A stretch of 10,893 nt of DNA from NCBI GenBank assembly GCA_030039995.1, contig JASHUL010000147.1, forward strand, positions 1 through 10,893, read 5' to 3'. This stretch comes from Thermoplasmata archaeon. Its GTDB lineage: Archaea > Thermoplasmatota > Thermoplasmata > Lutacidiplasmatales > UBA184. The notes below the pieces were generated by a model. It was not told the origin of the DNA and did no database searches. It saw only the letters and a program-made list of their open reading frames with translations. Numbering within the stretch: the stretch's first letter is position 1; each line of letters begins with the position of its first letter. Below, in pieces: positions 1-6,671 of the stretch. Both the position numbers and the translations under genes were made by a program.

Positions 1-88
1 AGAGCCGCTCGATCGCCTCGCGGACGGTCGTCGAGTCCCGGAGGTGCTCGACCTCGAGGACCATGTAGTCCTTGACACGGACGATCAT
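1..88 (-). CDS. CBS-domain protein, N-terminal fragment (cut by window edge)
   Basis: Only the first 29 codons are inside the window. They begin with ATG at 88, whose bases overlap the TGA stop of the upstream isomerase gene (ATGA), so translation is probably coupled. The residues follow the start of a CBS domain: a VKDYM motif at about 5-9, then an acidic stretch and STTVREAIERL at about 19-29, the usual first helix. CBS domains bind adenine nucleotides and regulate attached enzymes or act alone. Because the gene follows a heptose kinase and a heptose isomerase, it could be a CBS domain fused to a nucleotidyltransferase (an HddC-like step), or a stand-alone regulator. The fragment cannot tell these apart. 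Confidence 0.72.
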   Translation of the reverse strand, partial: MIVRVKDYMVLEVEHLRDSTTVREAIERL

Positions 89-678
89 CGTTCGGAGGTC
101 GGCCCTTCGTCGCGGAGGTACGCGGTCAGGAGGTGCAGAAGGACGACGTGCGAGTCCTCCGTGTGCTGCATGCTGTTCGAGGGTACGACGACCGCCACGT
201 CCACGAGCTCCTTCAGCTTCCCGCCGCCCATCCCCGTGAGCCCGATCGTCGCGACCCCGAGCGTGCGGGCGACCCGGACCGCCTCGAGCACGTTCGGCGA
301 GTTCCCGCTGCCCGAGATCGCGACCGCCACGTCGCCCGGCTCCGCGAGGACCTTGAGCTGCTCGGCGAAGACGTGCGCGTAGTCGAGGTCGTTCGCGAGC
401 GCGGTCATCCCGGGGACGTTGTCGTTCAGGCTCACGCACCGGGTCCGTCGGCCCGGCCCGCGCGCGGCGACCTTCGTGATGTCCGTGACGAAGTGGGAGG
501 CGGTGGACGCGCTCCCGCCGTTCCCGAAGAAGAAGACCGTCCGCCCCGCCGACCGAGCGCGGACGAGGAGCGGCACGATGCGGTGGGCCGCCTCGAGGAG
601 ATACGGTTCGGCGAGCGCCTCCCGCGCTTCCGCGAGGTACTTTCGGGCGTACGCGTCGAGCCCCGGCGCCTCCGTCAT
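85..678 (-). CDS. gmhA: SIS-domain sedoheptulose 7-phosphate isomerase, GmhA-like
   Basis: This 197-residue protein has the length and layout of GmhA, which converts D-sedoheptulose 7-phosphate to D-glycero-D-manno-heptose 7-phosphate in the cytoplasm. The sugar-phosphate loop GNGGSASTASHF is at about 52-63. A SLNDN...TALANDLDY segment matches the GmhA family, ISGSGNSPNVL is the second SIS loop, and a C-terminal TEDSH...LLH motif supplies the expected catalytic histidine at about H177. The residue aligned by eye with the catalytic Glu65 of E. coli GmhA is Asp66 here, a conservative change worth noting. The ATG overlaps the stop of the kinase gene upstream, and its own stop overlaps the start of the CBS gene, so three genes are tightly coupled. 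Another SIS isomerase activity is possible, but the neighbouring kinase argues for the heptose role. Confidence 0.88.
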   Translation of the reverse strand: MTEAPGLDAYARKYLAEAREALAEPYLLEAAHRIVPLLVRARSAGRTVFFFGNGGSASTASHFVTDITKVAARGPGRRTRCVSLNDNVPGMTALANDLDYAHVFAEQLKVLAEPGDVAVAISGSGNSPNVLEAVRVARTLGVATIGLTGMGGGKLKELVDVAVVVPSNSMQHTEDSHVVLLHLLTAYLRDEGPTSER

Positions 679-1652
679 CGGTGGATGCCCAGGATCCGCG
701 ACCCCTCGGACGTGATGCGGACGGGGAGCCGCGTCATCGGCGACAGGGCGGCCGCTATTTGACGGCTGCGTTCGGGAGGGTGCACGACGAGCAGAAATCC
801 GCCGCCGCCCGCGCCGGTGACCTTGCCGCCGAACGCACCGGCGGCCTTCGCTTCGGCGAAGTGCCGGTCGATCTCGGGCGAGGAGATCCCGCTCGAGAGC
901 CCGCGTTTGAGCTGCCAGCCCTCGTCCAGGACCGCGCCGAGACGGGCCCAGTCCCGCCGGACAATGGCGGCACGCGCGTCCCCCGCCAGTTCGCGGATCC
1001 GAACGAGCGCCTCTTCGTTCTCCTTGGTCCGCGCGTCCTGCTCCTTGAGGATCCCCTGGGACGTGCGGGTCACCCCGGTGTAGAAGAGCGAGAGATGGTC
1101 GGAGAGGGATTCGCGGTCGGCGGTCGAGATCGGGAGCGGGGTGACCCGCACCGAGTCGTCGGGACGGAACTCGAACTGCTGGACGCCCCCGAACGCCGCG
1201 ATGTACTGGTCTTGCTTGCCGAGCGTGCCGCCGAGCGTGTCGATCTCGATCTGACAGGCTTCCTGCGCGAGCTCCGACGGGTCCTTGAGCTCCCCCCGGA
1301 ACGCGTAGAGCGCGTTCAGGAGTCCGACGGTCAGGCTGGACGAGGAGCCCAGCCCGGTCCCCTCGGACGGGATGTCGGCGATCGTGTGGATCTCGAGCGC
1401 CTCGTGGATCCGGGTCGTGCGCATCGCTTCGCGCACGAGGCCGTGCTGCAGCTCCTCGAGCCGTTCGACGTTCTCGGTACGGGAGTACGCGACCCGGATC
1501 GACCGGTCGAACTTCTCGTTCACGAGCACGTGCACGAACTTGTCGATCGCCGCGCTCACGACGACCCCACCGCCATACGCCCGGTAGAACGACGGGAGGT
1601 CGGTGCCCCCACCGGCGAAGCTGATCCGGAGCGGGGTCCGGGTGATGATCAC
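675..1652 (-). CDS. hddA: GHMP-family D-glycero-D-manno-heptose 7-phosphate kinase, HddA-like
   Basis: This 325-residue GHMP kinase starts at a GTG (1652) that places the conserved RTPLRISFAGGGTDLP segment at residues 5-20. The open frame continues about 100 codons upstream, but that stretch is antisense or out of frame to the helicase gene and has no family resemblance. The ATP-binding GLGSSSSLTVG loop is at about 100-110, an LGKQDQYIAAFGG segment follows in the middle, and the C-terminal motif TGAGGGGFLLVV is near 277-288. The pattern matches HddA, which phosphorylates D-glycero-D-manno-heptose 7-phosphate to the alpha-1,7-bisphosphate for GDP-heptose synthesis. It lies 26 bases after the helicase stop and overlaps the gmhA start by ATGA. 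A fucose or other sugar kinase of the same family is the main alternative; adjacency to gmhA favours heptose. Confidence 0.86.
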   Translation of the reverse strand: MIITRTPLRISFAGGGTDLPSFYRAYGGGVVVSAAIDKFVHVLVNEKFDRSIRVAYSRTENVERLEELQHGLVREAMRTTRIHEALEIHTIADIPSEGTGLGSSSSLTVGLLNALYAFRGELKDPSELAQEACQIEIDTLGGTLGKQDQYIAAFGGVQQFEFRPDDSVRVTPLPISTADRESLSDHLSLFYTGVTRTSQGILKEQDARTKENEEALVRIRELAGDARAAIVRRDWARLGAVLDEGWQLKRGLSSGISSPEIDRHFAEAKAAGAFGGKVTGAGGGGFLLVVHPPERSRQIAAALSPMTRLPVRITSEGSRILGIHR

Positions 1653-1678
1653 GGCGGGGCGACCGCCCGCACGGGCTC

Positions 1679-3700
1679 TTATGGATTTGGACCGGCGACC
1701 GGGGGTCCGTCGGCCCGTCCCGTGCCGGGCGACCGGCTCGCGGTCCGGGACCATCGGGCGCGGCGACCGTAGAACGCGTGGGTGGTCGCGGCGAGGTGCC
1801 CGATCGGCTCCAGGCCGGGCAGGCTCTTCGCGAAGTTCGGAGCCCGCCGGTCGAGGACGATCGCGATCCCGCGGTCGTGCTCGGAGCGGATCATTCGGCC
1901 GATCGCCTGGAGGATCGCCCGCGTGGCCGGGGCCTCGACCGTGTACTCCCACCCTTTACCGGTCGTCGCGTCGAGGAACCGGCGGAGCGCCTCGTGCTTC
2001 GCGGACGGCCGGGGGTACGGGATGCCGACCAGCACGACCGCCTCGAGCTCCTCGTTGGGGTAGTCGATCCCCTCGGAGAGCCGGCCCCCGGCGACGCCGA
2101 GCAAGACCGTCCCCTCCGGGTCTTTCTTCCACCCCTCGATCGATCGCCAGAGGTCGCCCATCGGCAGCTTCGCGTACTCGATGAAGACGTTCCCGGGGAG
2201 TTGCGACTGGAGGCCCGACTCGAGCACCCTCTGCATCAACTCGAAGCTCGGAAAGAAGACCGCGGTCTTCACGGGAAGCGCCTGGAGCACCTCGACCAGC
2301 CGGTCGGCGAGCCGGGCGATCGCTCGCGGGTCCGAGCGGAGCTCCTCGTAGCGGGTCGTGACGGTCGGGTCGTAGAGCAGCTTGCGGTTCTCGGGCGGGA
2401 AATGGGACGGGATCTCGAGCCGCCGCGTCTCGGGCCCGAGGCCGAGGGAATCGCGGTACTCCTCGAGCGGGGCGAGCGTCCCGCTCATGTGCACCGACAG
2501 GTGGCAGTCGAGGATCGGGGCGGCGGGGATCGAGGCGTCCAGCGAGTAGGCTTCCAGCGCCGGACGCGGGAGCCGGGTCGCGAGCTTGACGTACGTCGGC
2601 GGCTCGAGCCCCGGCCAGGAGAGCAGCGTCAGCGCGACGGTGTGGACCCACGAGCGCGGAAGGTGGCGCTCGCGGCGTCGCTCCTCCCGGAGGTTCTCTC
2701 CCCAGGTCGCGAGGGCGCCGAGCCACGTGTCGAGCCGGTGGCTCGTTCCCCCGAGCGCGGTCAGGAGCGCATCCTCGAAGACCCCGGAGGGCAGCACCGC
2801 GTCGTCGTCGCGGGCGAGCGCCTGGATCAGCTCCTCGACCGCGGCGCCGACGATGTCGAAGAAGCGGGTCGCGCTCGGGCCCTCGGGCAGCTGGAAGTCG
2901 CCGCGCTCCGCGACCTCGGCCCGCGCACGTCGGACGGACTCCTGAGGGAGCGCGACCGTCGTCAGCTCGCGCAGGTGATTCGGGAGGTTGTGGGCCTCGT
3001 CCACCACGAGGTCGATCTTCTCCGGGCCGACACCGAGCCACTGGAAGAGCGACCGTCGGATGTGCGGGTGGAAGAAGAAGGCGTACGGAGCGGTGACGAT
3101 GCGGGCGAGCGGGACGAGCTTCTTCGACAGTTCGTACGGACAGAGGTTCTCCTCCCGGCAGAACCCTTCGAATTCGGTCGGGTTGGGCAGCTTGGTGCTG
3201 AACCGTTCGACGAGCCCGTCGAGGTCCGACTGGACGACGCGGGCGTAGTACGGACACCCGTCGAGGTCCGTGAGGTCGATCTCCCCGCCCTCGGGGAGTT
3301 CGGTCGGCGGGGCGAGGGGGACCTCCCCCCCGAGCGCGCGCTCCGTCGCCCGTTTGCGGTCGGCGCAGAGCTTGCCGTGCTCCTCGGCGGTCGCCCCCTT
3401 CACCTCCGCGACGTTCTCGAGCAGGAAGCAGCGACCCGCGCGGCCCTGGAGCCCGACCGCGAGGAACGGTCGGTCGAGCCGGTGCGCGATCGTCCTCGCT
3501 TCGTGGATCACTTGGACCTCCTGGGCATGGGTTCGGACGAGGTAGAGGATCCGGTGGTCGGCGAGCGTCGCGTGCTCGAGGAGCGGCGCCAGGGTGGCCA
3601 CGGTCTTGCCGCTGCCCGTGGGCGCATGGAGGAGCAGCGGACCGCCCCGGTCGGTGAGGGCGGCGACCTCGCGGAGGATCGACTCCTGGCCCGGCCGCAC
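1679..3700 (-). CDS. XPD/Rad3-family Fe-S DNA helicase
   Basis: This is a superfamily 2, ATP-dependent 5'-3' DNA helicase of the XPD/Rad3/DinG type, with a role in DNA repair or unwinding. Walker A APTGSGKT is at about 26-33 and the DEAH box VVDEAHNLP at about 232-240. Between them are four cysteines placed to hold the XPD 4Fe-4S cluster (C91, C112, C149, C187). A GTLAPLEEY segment, GRLSEGIDYP and motif VI QAIGRMIR are in the C-terminal half. The predicted 673 residues end in a roughly 25-residue Arg/Pro/Gly tail. The GTG at 3700 begins directly at RPGQ. The same frame reads LFPYRV just upstream, which looks like the normal helicase N-terminus, but the only candidate start there is CTG at 3715. 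No Shine-Dalgarno is evident at either site. Confidence 0.9.
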   Translation of the reverse strand: MRPGQESILREVAALTDRGGPLLLHAPTGSGKTVATLAPLLEHATLADHRILYLVRTHAQEVQVIHEARTIAHRLDRPFLAVGLQGRAGRCFLLENVAEVKGATAEEHGKLCADRKRATERALGGEVPLAPPTELPEGGEIDLTDLDGCPYYARVVQSDLDGLVERFSTKLPNPTEFEGFCREENLCPYELSKKLVPLARIVTAPYAFFFHPHIRRSLFQWLGVGPEKIDLVVDEAHNLPNHLRELTTVALPQESVRRARAEVAERGDFQLPEGPSATRFFDIVGAAVEELIQALARDDDAVLPSGVFEDALLTALGGTSHRLDTWLGALATWGENLREERRRERHLPRSWVHTVALTLLSWPGLEPPTYVKLATRLPRPALEAYSLDASIPAAPILDCHLSVHMSGTLAPLEEYRDSLGLGPETRRLEIPSHFPPENRKLLYDPTVTTRYEELRSDPRAIARLADRLVEVLQALPVKTAVFFPSFELMQRVLESGLQSQLPGNVFIEYAKLPMGDLWRSIEGWKKDPEGTVLLGVAGGRLSEGIDYPNEELEAVVLVGIPYPRPSAKHEALRRFLDATTGKGWEYTVEAPATRAILQAIGRMIRSEHDRGIAIVLDRRAPNFAKSLPGLEPIGHLAATTHAFYGRRARWSRTASRSPGTGRADGPPVAGPNP

Positions 3701-3765
3701 TCGGTACGGGAACAGTAACGGCGGTTCGGGGGCGGTCGTCGCCGACGGCGTCGTGGGGAGCTCCG

Positions 3766-3797
3766 CTCCGGTCGAGTCCGACCGGAGGGTTTTAAGG
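3766..3797 (-). promoter_or_regulatory. TATA-like box plus perfect palindrome upstream of the helicase
   Basis: The minus strand reads CCTTAAAAC around 3788-3797, a plausible archaeal TATA box. Immediately downstream lies a perfect inverted repeat at 3766-3787, with 9-bp arms CTCCGGTCG and CGACCGGAG and a 4-base spacer. Its position between the box and the expected start point (about 3765-3770) would suit an operator or a hairpin at the transcript start. On the plus strand the hairpin is followed by TTTT, but no plus-strand gene ends here, so a terminator role is less likely. The box is inferred from sequence alone. Confidence 0.5.
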
Positions 3798-3844
3798 CTC
3801 GCGTTCAGAGGAACGGTGCGCGGTCGGTCCAGGGGGCTATCGGC

Positions 3845-4165
3845 TCATCCGAACGCGTAGCGAACGCCGTACGGACCCCGAGGCATCGTCCAGGTGACCG
3901 AACCCTGGTCGCAGGCGATGTCGCAGGCACCGCACTCGATGCAATCCTCGTACCGGAAGACGAGCCGCCCGTCGATCCGCTCGTAGCACTTCGCCGGGCA
4001 GACGAACGTGCAGAACGAGTGGGGGCACTTCGCGCAGATCTCGGGGCGGGTCGTGATGTGGGCGTGGTCCTTGGAATCGGTCGTATAGCGGAGCGTGCCG
4101 AGCCGTCGCTTGATCTCGACGAACTCGACGGGGGCCGAAGGGGGAGGAGACTCCGACTCCGCCAT
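3845..4165 (-). CDS. fixX: FixX-type ferredoxin-like protein
   Basis: This 106-residue iron-sulfur protein resembles FixX, the ferredoxin partner of electron-transfer-flavoprotein:quinone oxidoreductases (FixC type). Nine cysteines are present. One group is C44-x2-C47-x4-C52-x3-C56 followed by Pro; the second is the classic C75-x2-C78-x2-C81-x3-C85. The ending WTMPRGPYGVRYAFG matches the WxxPRGxxGVxYxxG tail typical of FixX. I prefer ATG 4165 because GAGG lies 6 bases before it. An in-frame GTG at 4177 overlaps the mdh stop (GTGA) and would add four residues. It follows mdh closely on the same strand and is probably co-transcribed with it. No FixC, FixA or FixB gene is in view, so its electron partner is unknown. 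Confidence 0.82.
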   Translation of the reverse strand: MAESESPPPSAPVEFVEIKRRLGTLRYTTDSKDHAHITTRPEICAKCPHSFCTFVCPAKCYERIDGRLVFRYEDCIECGACDIACDQGSVTWTMPRGPYGVRYAFG

Positions 4166-4173
4166 CGCCCGCC

Positions 4174-5118
4174 TCACCCGGGGGTCTTCGCGAGCAGCGC
4201 GAGGTCGGCGCGGACCGCCGCGACGCTGGCGGCGAACGCCGAGCGCTCCGTGGGCGTGAGGTCGACCTCGACCACCCGCACCACGCCCCGGCGACCGAGC
4301 ACGACGGGGACACCGACGTAGACGTCCTTCTCGCCGAACTCCCCGTCAAGGTGGGCCGCGACCGGCAGGAGGCGGTGGGCGTCCTGGGCGATCGCGCTCA
4401 CGAGCTCCGCCTGGGAGGCGGTCGGCGCGTAGAAGGCGCTTCCGGTCTTGAGCAGGTTCACGATCTCCGCGCCCCCTTGCTTGGCCCGCTCGACGATCGC
4501 GGCGATCCGGTCCGGGGGAAGGAGCTTCGAGATCGGCACCCCGCCGACGCTCGTGAGCGACAGGACCGGGACCATCGTGTCGCCGTGGGTTCCCAGCACG
4601 AAGCTCGTGACGTCCCGCGGTGCGACGTGGAGCGCCTCCGCCACGAACGTGCGGAAGCGTGCGGTGTCGAGCGTGCCCGACTCTCCGAAGACCCGCGCGG
4701 GGGGGAGGCCGCTGACCTCGCGGAAGTAGTACGTCATCACGTCGACCGGGTTCGTGACGACAACGACGACCGCGTCGGGCGCGTGCCGGCGCACCGCGTC
4801 CGCGTGCCCGCGCACGATCGCCGCGTTCTTCTCGAGCAGGTCGGAGCGGCTCATCCCCGGCTTCCGAGCGAGGCCGGCGGTCTCGACGACCACGTCCGCG
4901 CCGGCGAGCGCGTCCAGCGACGTCGCGCCGGTGACCTGGGTGGAGAACCCGAGGATCGGCGCCGACTCCTGGATGTCCAGGGCCTTCCCTTGAGGGAGGC
5001 CGTCGATGATGTCGACGAGCGCCACCTCGCGGGCGAGGTCGAGCTCCGCGAGACGCTGCGCGAGCGAACCGCCGATGTTGCCCGCGCCGAGCACCACGAC
5101 CTTTCCGAGCGCGCTCAT
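4174..5118 (-). CDS. mdh: NAD-dependent malate dehydrogenase (LDH-like family)
   Basis: This 314-residue oxidoreductase interconverts malate and oxaloacetate in central metabolism. The Rossmann loop GAGNIGG is at 11-17, and Asp36 at the end of the second strand favours NAD over NADP. The active-site loop ARKPGMSR (84-91) carries arginines at 85 and 91; Arg at the first position is the malate-type residue, where lactate dehydrogenases have Gln. VTNPVD is at 121-126. The LDTARFR segment gives Asp151 and Arg154, and the catalytic His178 is in GTHGDTM. The length is normal for the family. The ATG at 5118 is downstream of a TTTAAA box in the divergent gap. The ferredoxin gene follows it. Confidence 0.93.
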   Translation of the reverse strand: MSALGKVVVLGAGNIGGSLAQRLAELDLAREVALVDIIDGLPQGKALDIQESAPILGFSTQVTGATSLDALAGADVVVETAGLARKPGMSRSDLLEKNAAIVRGHADAVRRHAPDAVVVVVTNPVDVMTYYFREVSGLPPARVFGESGTLDTARFRTFVAEALHVAPRDVTSFVLGTHGDTMVPVLSLTSVGGVPISKLLPPDRIAAIVERAKQGGAEIVNLLKTGSAFYAPTASQAELVSAIAQDAHRLLPVAAHLDGEFGEKDVYVGVPVVLGRRGVVRVVEVDLTPTERSAFAASVAAVRADLALLAKTPG

Positions 5119-5241
5119 CCGTCGACCCTACGTGGGGCGGGCCACCGAGCCGAGGTTTAAATCGGAGCCCCCCGGGAGGGCCGCAGCGGTCCGGAGGCGG
5201 GGCGAAACCTTGATTCTCCGAACGGAGAGTGCACCCCTCGC
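5119..5241. promoter_or_regulatory. Divergent promoter region between mdh and the coiled-coil gene pair
   Basis: This 123-base gap separates genes that are transcribed away from each other. GGTTTAAATC at about 5153-5162 contains the self-complementary TTTAAA. For mdh it sits about 40 bases before the ATG, fitting a short leader. On the plus strand it is about 80 bases before ATG 5242, so either a longer leader exists or another weaker box is used. A small inverted repeat, TCTCCG-AA-CGGAGA, lies at 5215-5228, 14 bases before the plus-strand ATG, and could bind a regulator. Confidence 0.5.
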
Positions 5242-5493
5242 ATGGTCGACGTCGAGTCCGCGCTCCTGAGCGTGCGGGAGCGGGACAACTGGCGGCGGCG
5301 GATGGAGGCGCTCGAGCGCTCGCTCGAGGAAGTCCGCGAGCAGCGTCGCAAGCTCGAGTTCCGCCTCCGCCGCGTGCGCAAGGAGCTCGTCCGCCTGCGG
5401 GAGGCGTCCGAAGCGATGCTGGACCTCGCCCGTCCCGCGACCCGACCGGAGGTGATCCGTGTCCCGTCGCCTACTGCCATCCACAACCGCTAG
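5242..5493 (+). CDS. Small coiled-coil protein of unknown function (first of pair)
   Basis: I do not recognise this 83-residue protein. Nearly the whole chain is one charged helix. Hydrophobic positions W17, M21, L24, L28, V31, L38, L42, V45, L49, L52 and M59 keep a strict 3-4 heptad spacing, with R35 and S56 as breaks, which indicates a coiled coil of about six heptads. The tail (about 63-83) is proline-containing and probably unstructured. No signal peptide, membrane segment or metal-binding motif is visible. Its last 35 bases overlap the next gene, another short coiled coil, and the two are followed by panE and pgk. The ATG has no clear Shine-Dalgarno. A structural or adaptor role in a hetero-oligomer is an inference. 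Confidence 0.68.
   Translation: MVDVESALLSVRERDNWRRRMEALERSLEEVREQRRKLEFRLRRVRKELVRLREASEAMLDLARPATRPEVIRVPSPTAIHNR
5448..5458 (+). promoter_or_regulatory. Near-perfect Shine-Dalgarno for the second coiled-coil gene
   Basis: GGAGGTGATCC sits directly before the GTG at 5459, with GGAGG ending six bases from the start. It matches the complement of the conserved 16S rRNA 3' end over its full length, making it the strongest ribosome binding site seen in the window. It lies inside the coding region of the preceding gene (codons for PEVIR). It decides the GTG 5459 start and supports the overlapping gene as real. Confidence 0.8.
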
Positions 5494-5689
5494 GCAGGAC
5501 GCCCTGCTCGCCACCGAGCAGGACCTACTCGCCGAGGTCGCCCGCACCCGGCGGGAGGAGGAGTACCTGCTGCTCAAAGTGCGCCAGGCGCGAGAGCAGG
5601 TGCGCTACTACGAGCGCCTGCTCGACCTCCTCAAGCGGGATTGGGGCCAGGACCCGGGCCTCGCGGCGCTCGTTCGTCGGCTCGGGTAG
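5459..5689 (+). CDS. Small coiled-coil protein of unknown function (second of pair)
   Basis: This is a 76-residue protein I do not recognise, in a different frame from its upstream partner. After a short basic N-terminus, residues 16-62 form a predicted helix with heptad core positions L16, L23, V27, L37, V41, A44, V48, Y51, L55, L58 and W62 and polar or small residues at 20, 30 and 34. The helical length (about 45 residues) is close to that of the first protein, so a matched heterodimer or higher oligomer is plausible. The start is fixed by a perfect Shine-Dalgarno. The panE GTG follows 17 bases after the stop, which suggests one transcript with panE and pgk. No catalytic motif is visible. 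Confidence 0.75.
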   Translation: MSRRLLPSTTARQDALLATEQDLLAEVARTRREEEYLLLKVRQAREQVRYYERLLDLLKRDWGQDPGLAALVRRLG

Positions 5690-5706
5690 GCCGGTCCCGG
5701 GCGACC

Positions 5707-6648
5707 GTGAAGATCCTCGTCGTCGGGGCGGGCGCCGTCGGCTCGCTCCTCGCGGCGCGCTGGGCCGCGTCCGGGGAGGTCGTGGAGTTGACGGCCCGAC
5801 CGGACCATGCCGCGGCGGTCCGGGCCCGCGGGGTCGAGGTTCAGGGCACGACTCCGGGGACGTTCCGACCGACGGCGCTGCGCCGCCTCGCGGACGCGCA
5901 GGAGCCCGAGGCGGTCGTGCTCGCGGTCAAGACGTTCGACCTCGTCCGGACGGTCGGGGAGCTCGGCCGGCGATTTCCTCGGGTCGTGCCCACGTTGCTC
6001 CCGCAGAACGGCCTCGGGGTCGAGGCGATCGTCGAGCGGTCGTTCCGAGACGCGGGGGTGGCCGACCCCCGTCCGTTCCTGGTGCGGGCCGTGAACTCGG
6101 TCCCCGTCACTCTCGTCGGACCCGGGGTCGTCCGGCAGGCGGGTACGGGAGAGATCCTGCTCCGGGACCCGGCGCTCGGGGGGGTCGCGGCCGAAGCGAC
6201 CGCGCTCTTCGTGGCCCTGCTCGGCCGGGCGGGCCTGCCCGTGCGGCTCGTCACGGACCTCGAGCGGGAGCTCTGGCGCAAGGCGCTCGTCAACGCCGCG
6301 ATCAACCCGGTCACGGCGCTCCACCGGATCCCGAACGGTCGTCTCCGAGAGAGCCCGTACCGGGAAGAGGCGACCGGGCTGCTCCGGGAAGCGCAGCGGG
6401 CCGCCGCGGCGGACGGCTTCGAGTTCTCGGACGCGGAGGCCGACGAGGCCCTCGCGCGGGTCGTCCGGGCGACCGCGGAGAACCGCTCGAGCATGTTGCA
6501 GGACCGGGACCGGGGCCGCCCGACCGAGGTCGACGCGATCTCGGGAGAGATCGCGCGCCGAGCGCGCGCGCACGGAGTGGACCTGCCTCGGACGCGCGCG
6601 GTCGTCGATCGTCTGACGGCCCGGCCCTCGCGGACCGAAGCTACTTAG
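5707..6648 (+). CDS. panE: 2-dehydropantoate 2-reductase (ketopantoate reductase)
   Basis: This 313-residue enzyme reduces 2-dehydropantoate to pantoate with NADPH, a step toward coenzyme A. The Rossmann loop GAGAVGS is at 7-13, and R31 after the second strand matches the NADPH-phosphate-binding arginine of E. coli PanE. K75 is in AVKTFD and PQNG at 99-102. The catalytic helix ELWRKALVNAAINPVTAL gives K192, N196 and N200 with the spacing of K176, N180 and N184 in E. coli. The C-terminal SSMLQDRDRGRPTEVDAISG segment is characteristic. The GTG at 5707 is chosen because the Rossmann fold begins at once; the open frame extends 22 codons upstream, but into the previous gene. pgk follows after 23 bases. 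Confidence 0.92.
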   Translation: MKILVVGAGAVGSLLAARWAASGEVVELTARPDHAAAVRARGVEVQGTTPGTFRPTALRRLADAQEPEAVVLAVKTFDLVRTVGELGRRFPRVVPTLLPQNGLGVEAIVERSFRDAGVADPRPFLVRAVNSVPVTLVGPGVVRQAGTGEILLRDPALGGVAAEATALFVALLGRAGLPVRLVTDLERELWRKALVNAAINPVTALHRIPNGRLRESPYREEATGLLREAQRAAAADGFEFSDAEADEALARVVRATAENRSSMLQDRDRGRPTEVDAISGEIARRARAHGVDLPRTRAVVDRLTARPSRTEAT

Positions 6649-6671
6649 GCGAGCGCTCCTCCCTCCCGCCG

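Noticed and set aside
1671..1695. Separate promoter for the heptose genes inside the helicase 3' end
   Set aside because: The minus-strand CCAAATCCATAAG is only weakly TATA-like and the 26-base gap fits read-through from the helicase; it cannot be decided from sequence.
1653..1952. N-terminal extension of the heptose kinase to an upstream start
   Set aside because: The added 100 residues are low-complexity, overlap the helicase gene, and precede the normal GHMP kinase start.
1778..3718. 646-codon open frame on the plus strand antisense to the helicase
   Set aside because: It is a shadow frame of high-GC coding DNA. Its residues are Arg/Glu/Gly/Pro-rich without any motif, while the opposite strand encodes a complete helicase.
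5229..6671. Upstream extension of phosphoglycerate kinase frame
   Set aside because: The frame is open by chance through panE and the coiled-coil genes; the PGK fold begins at ATG 6672.
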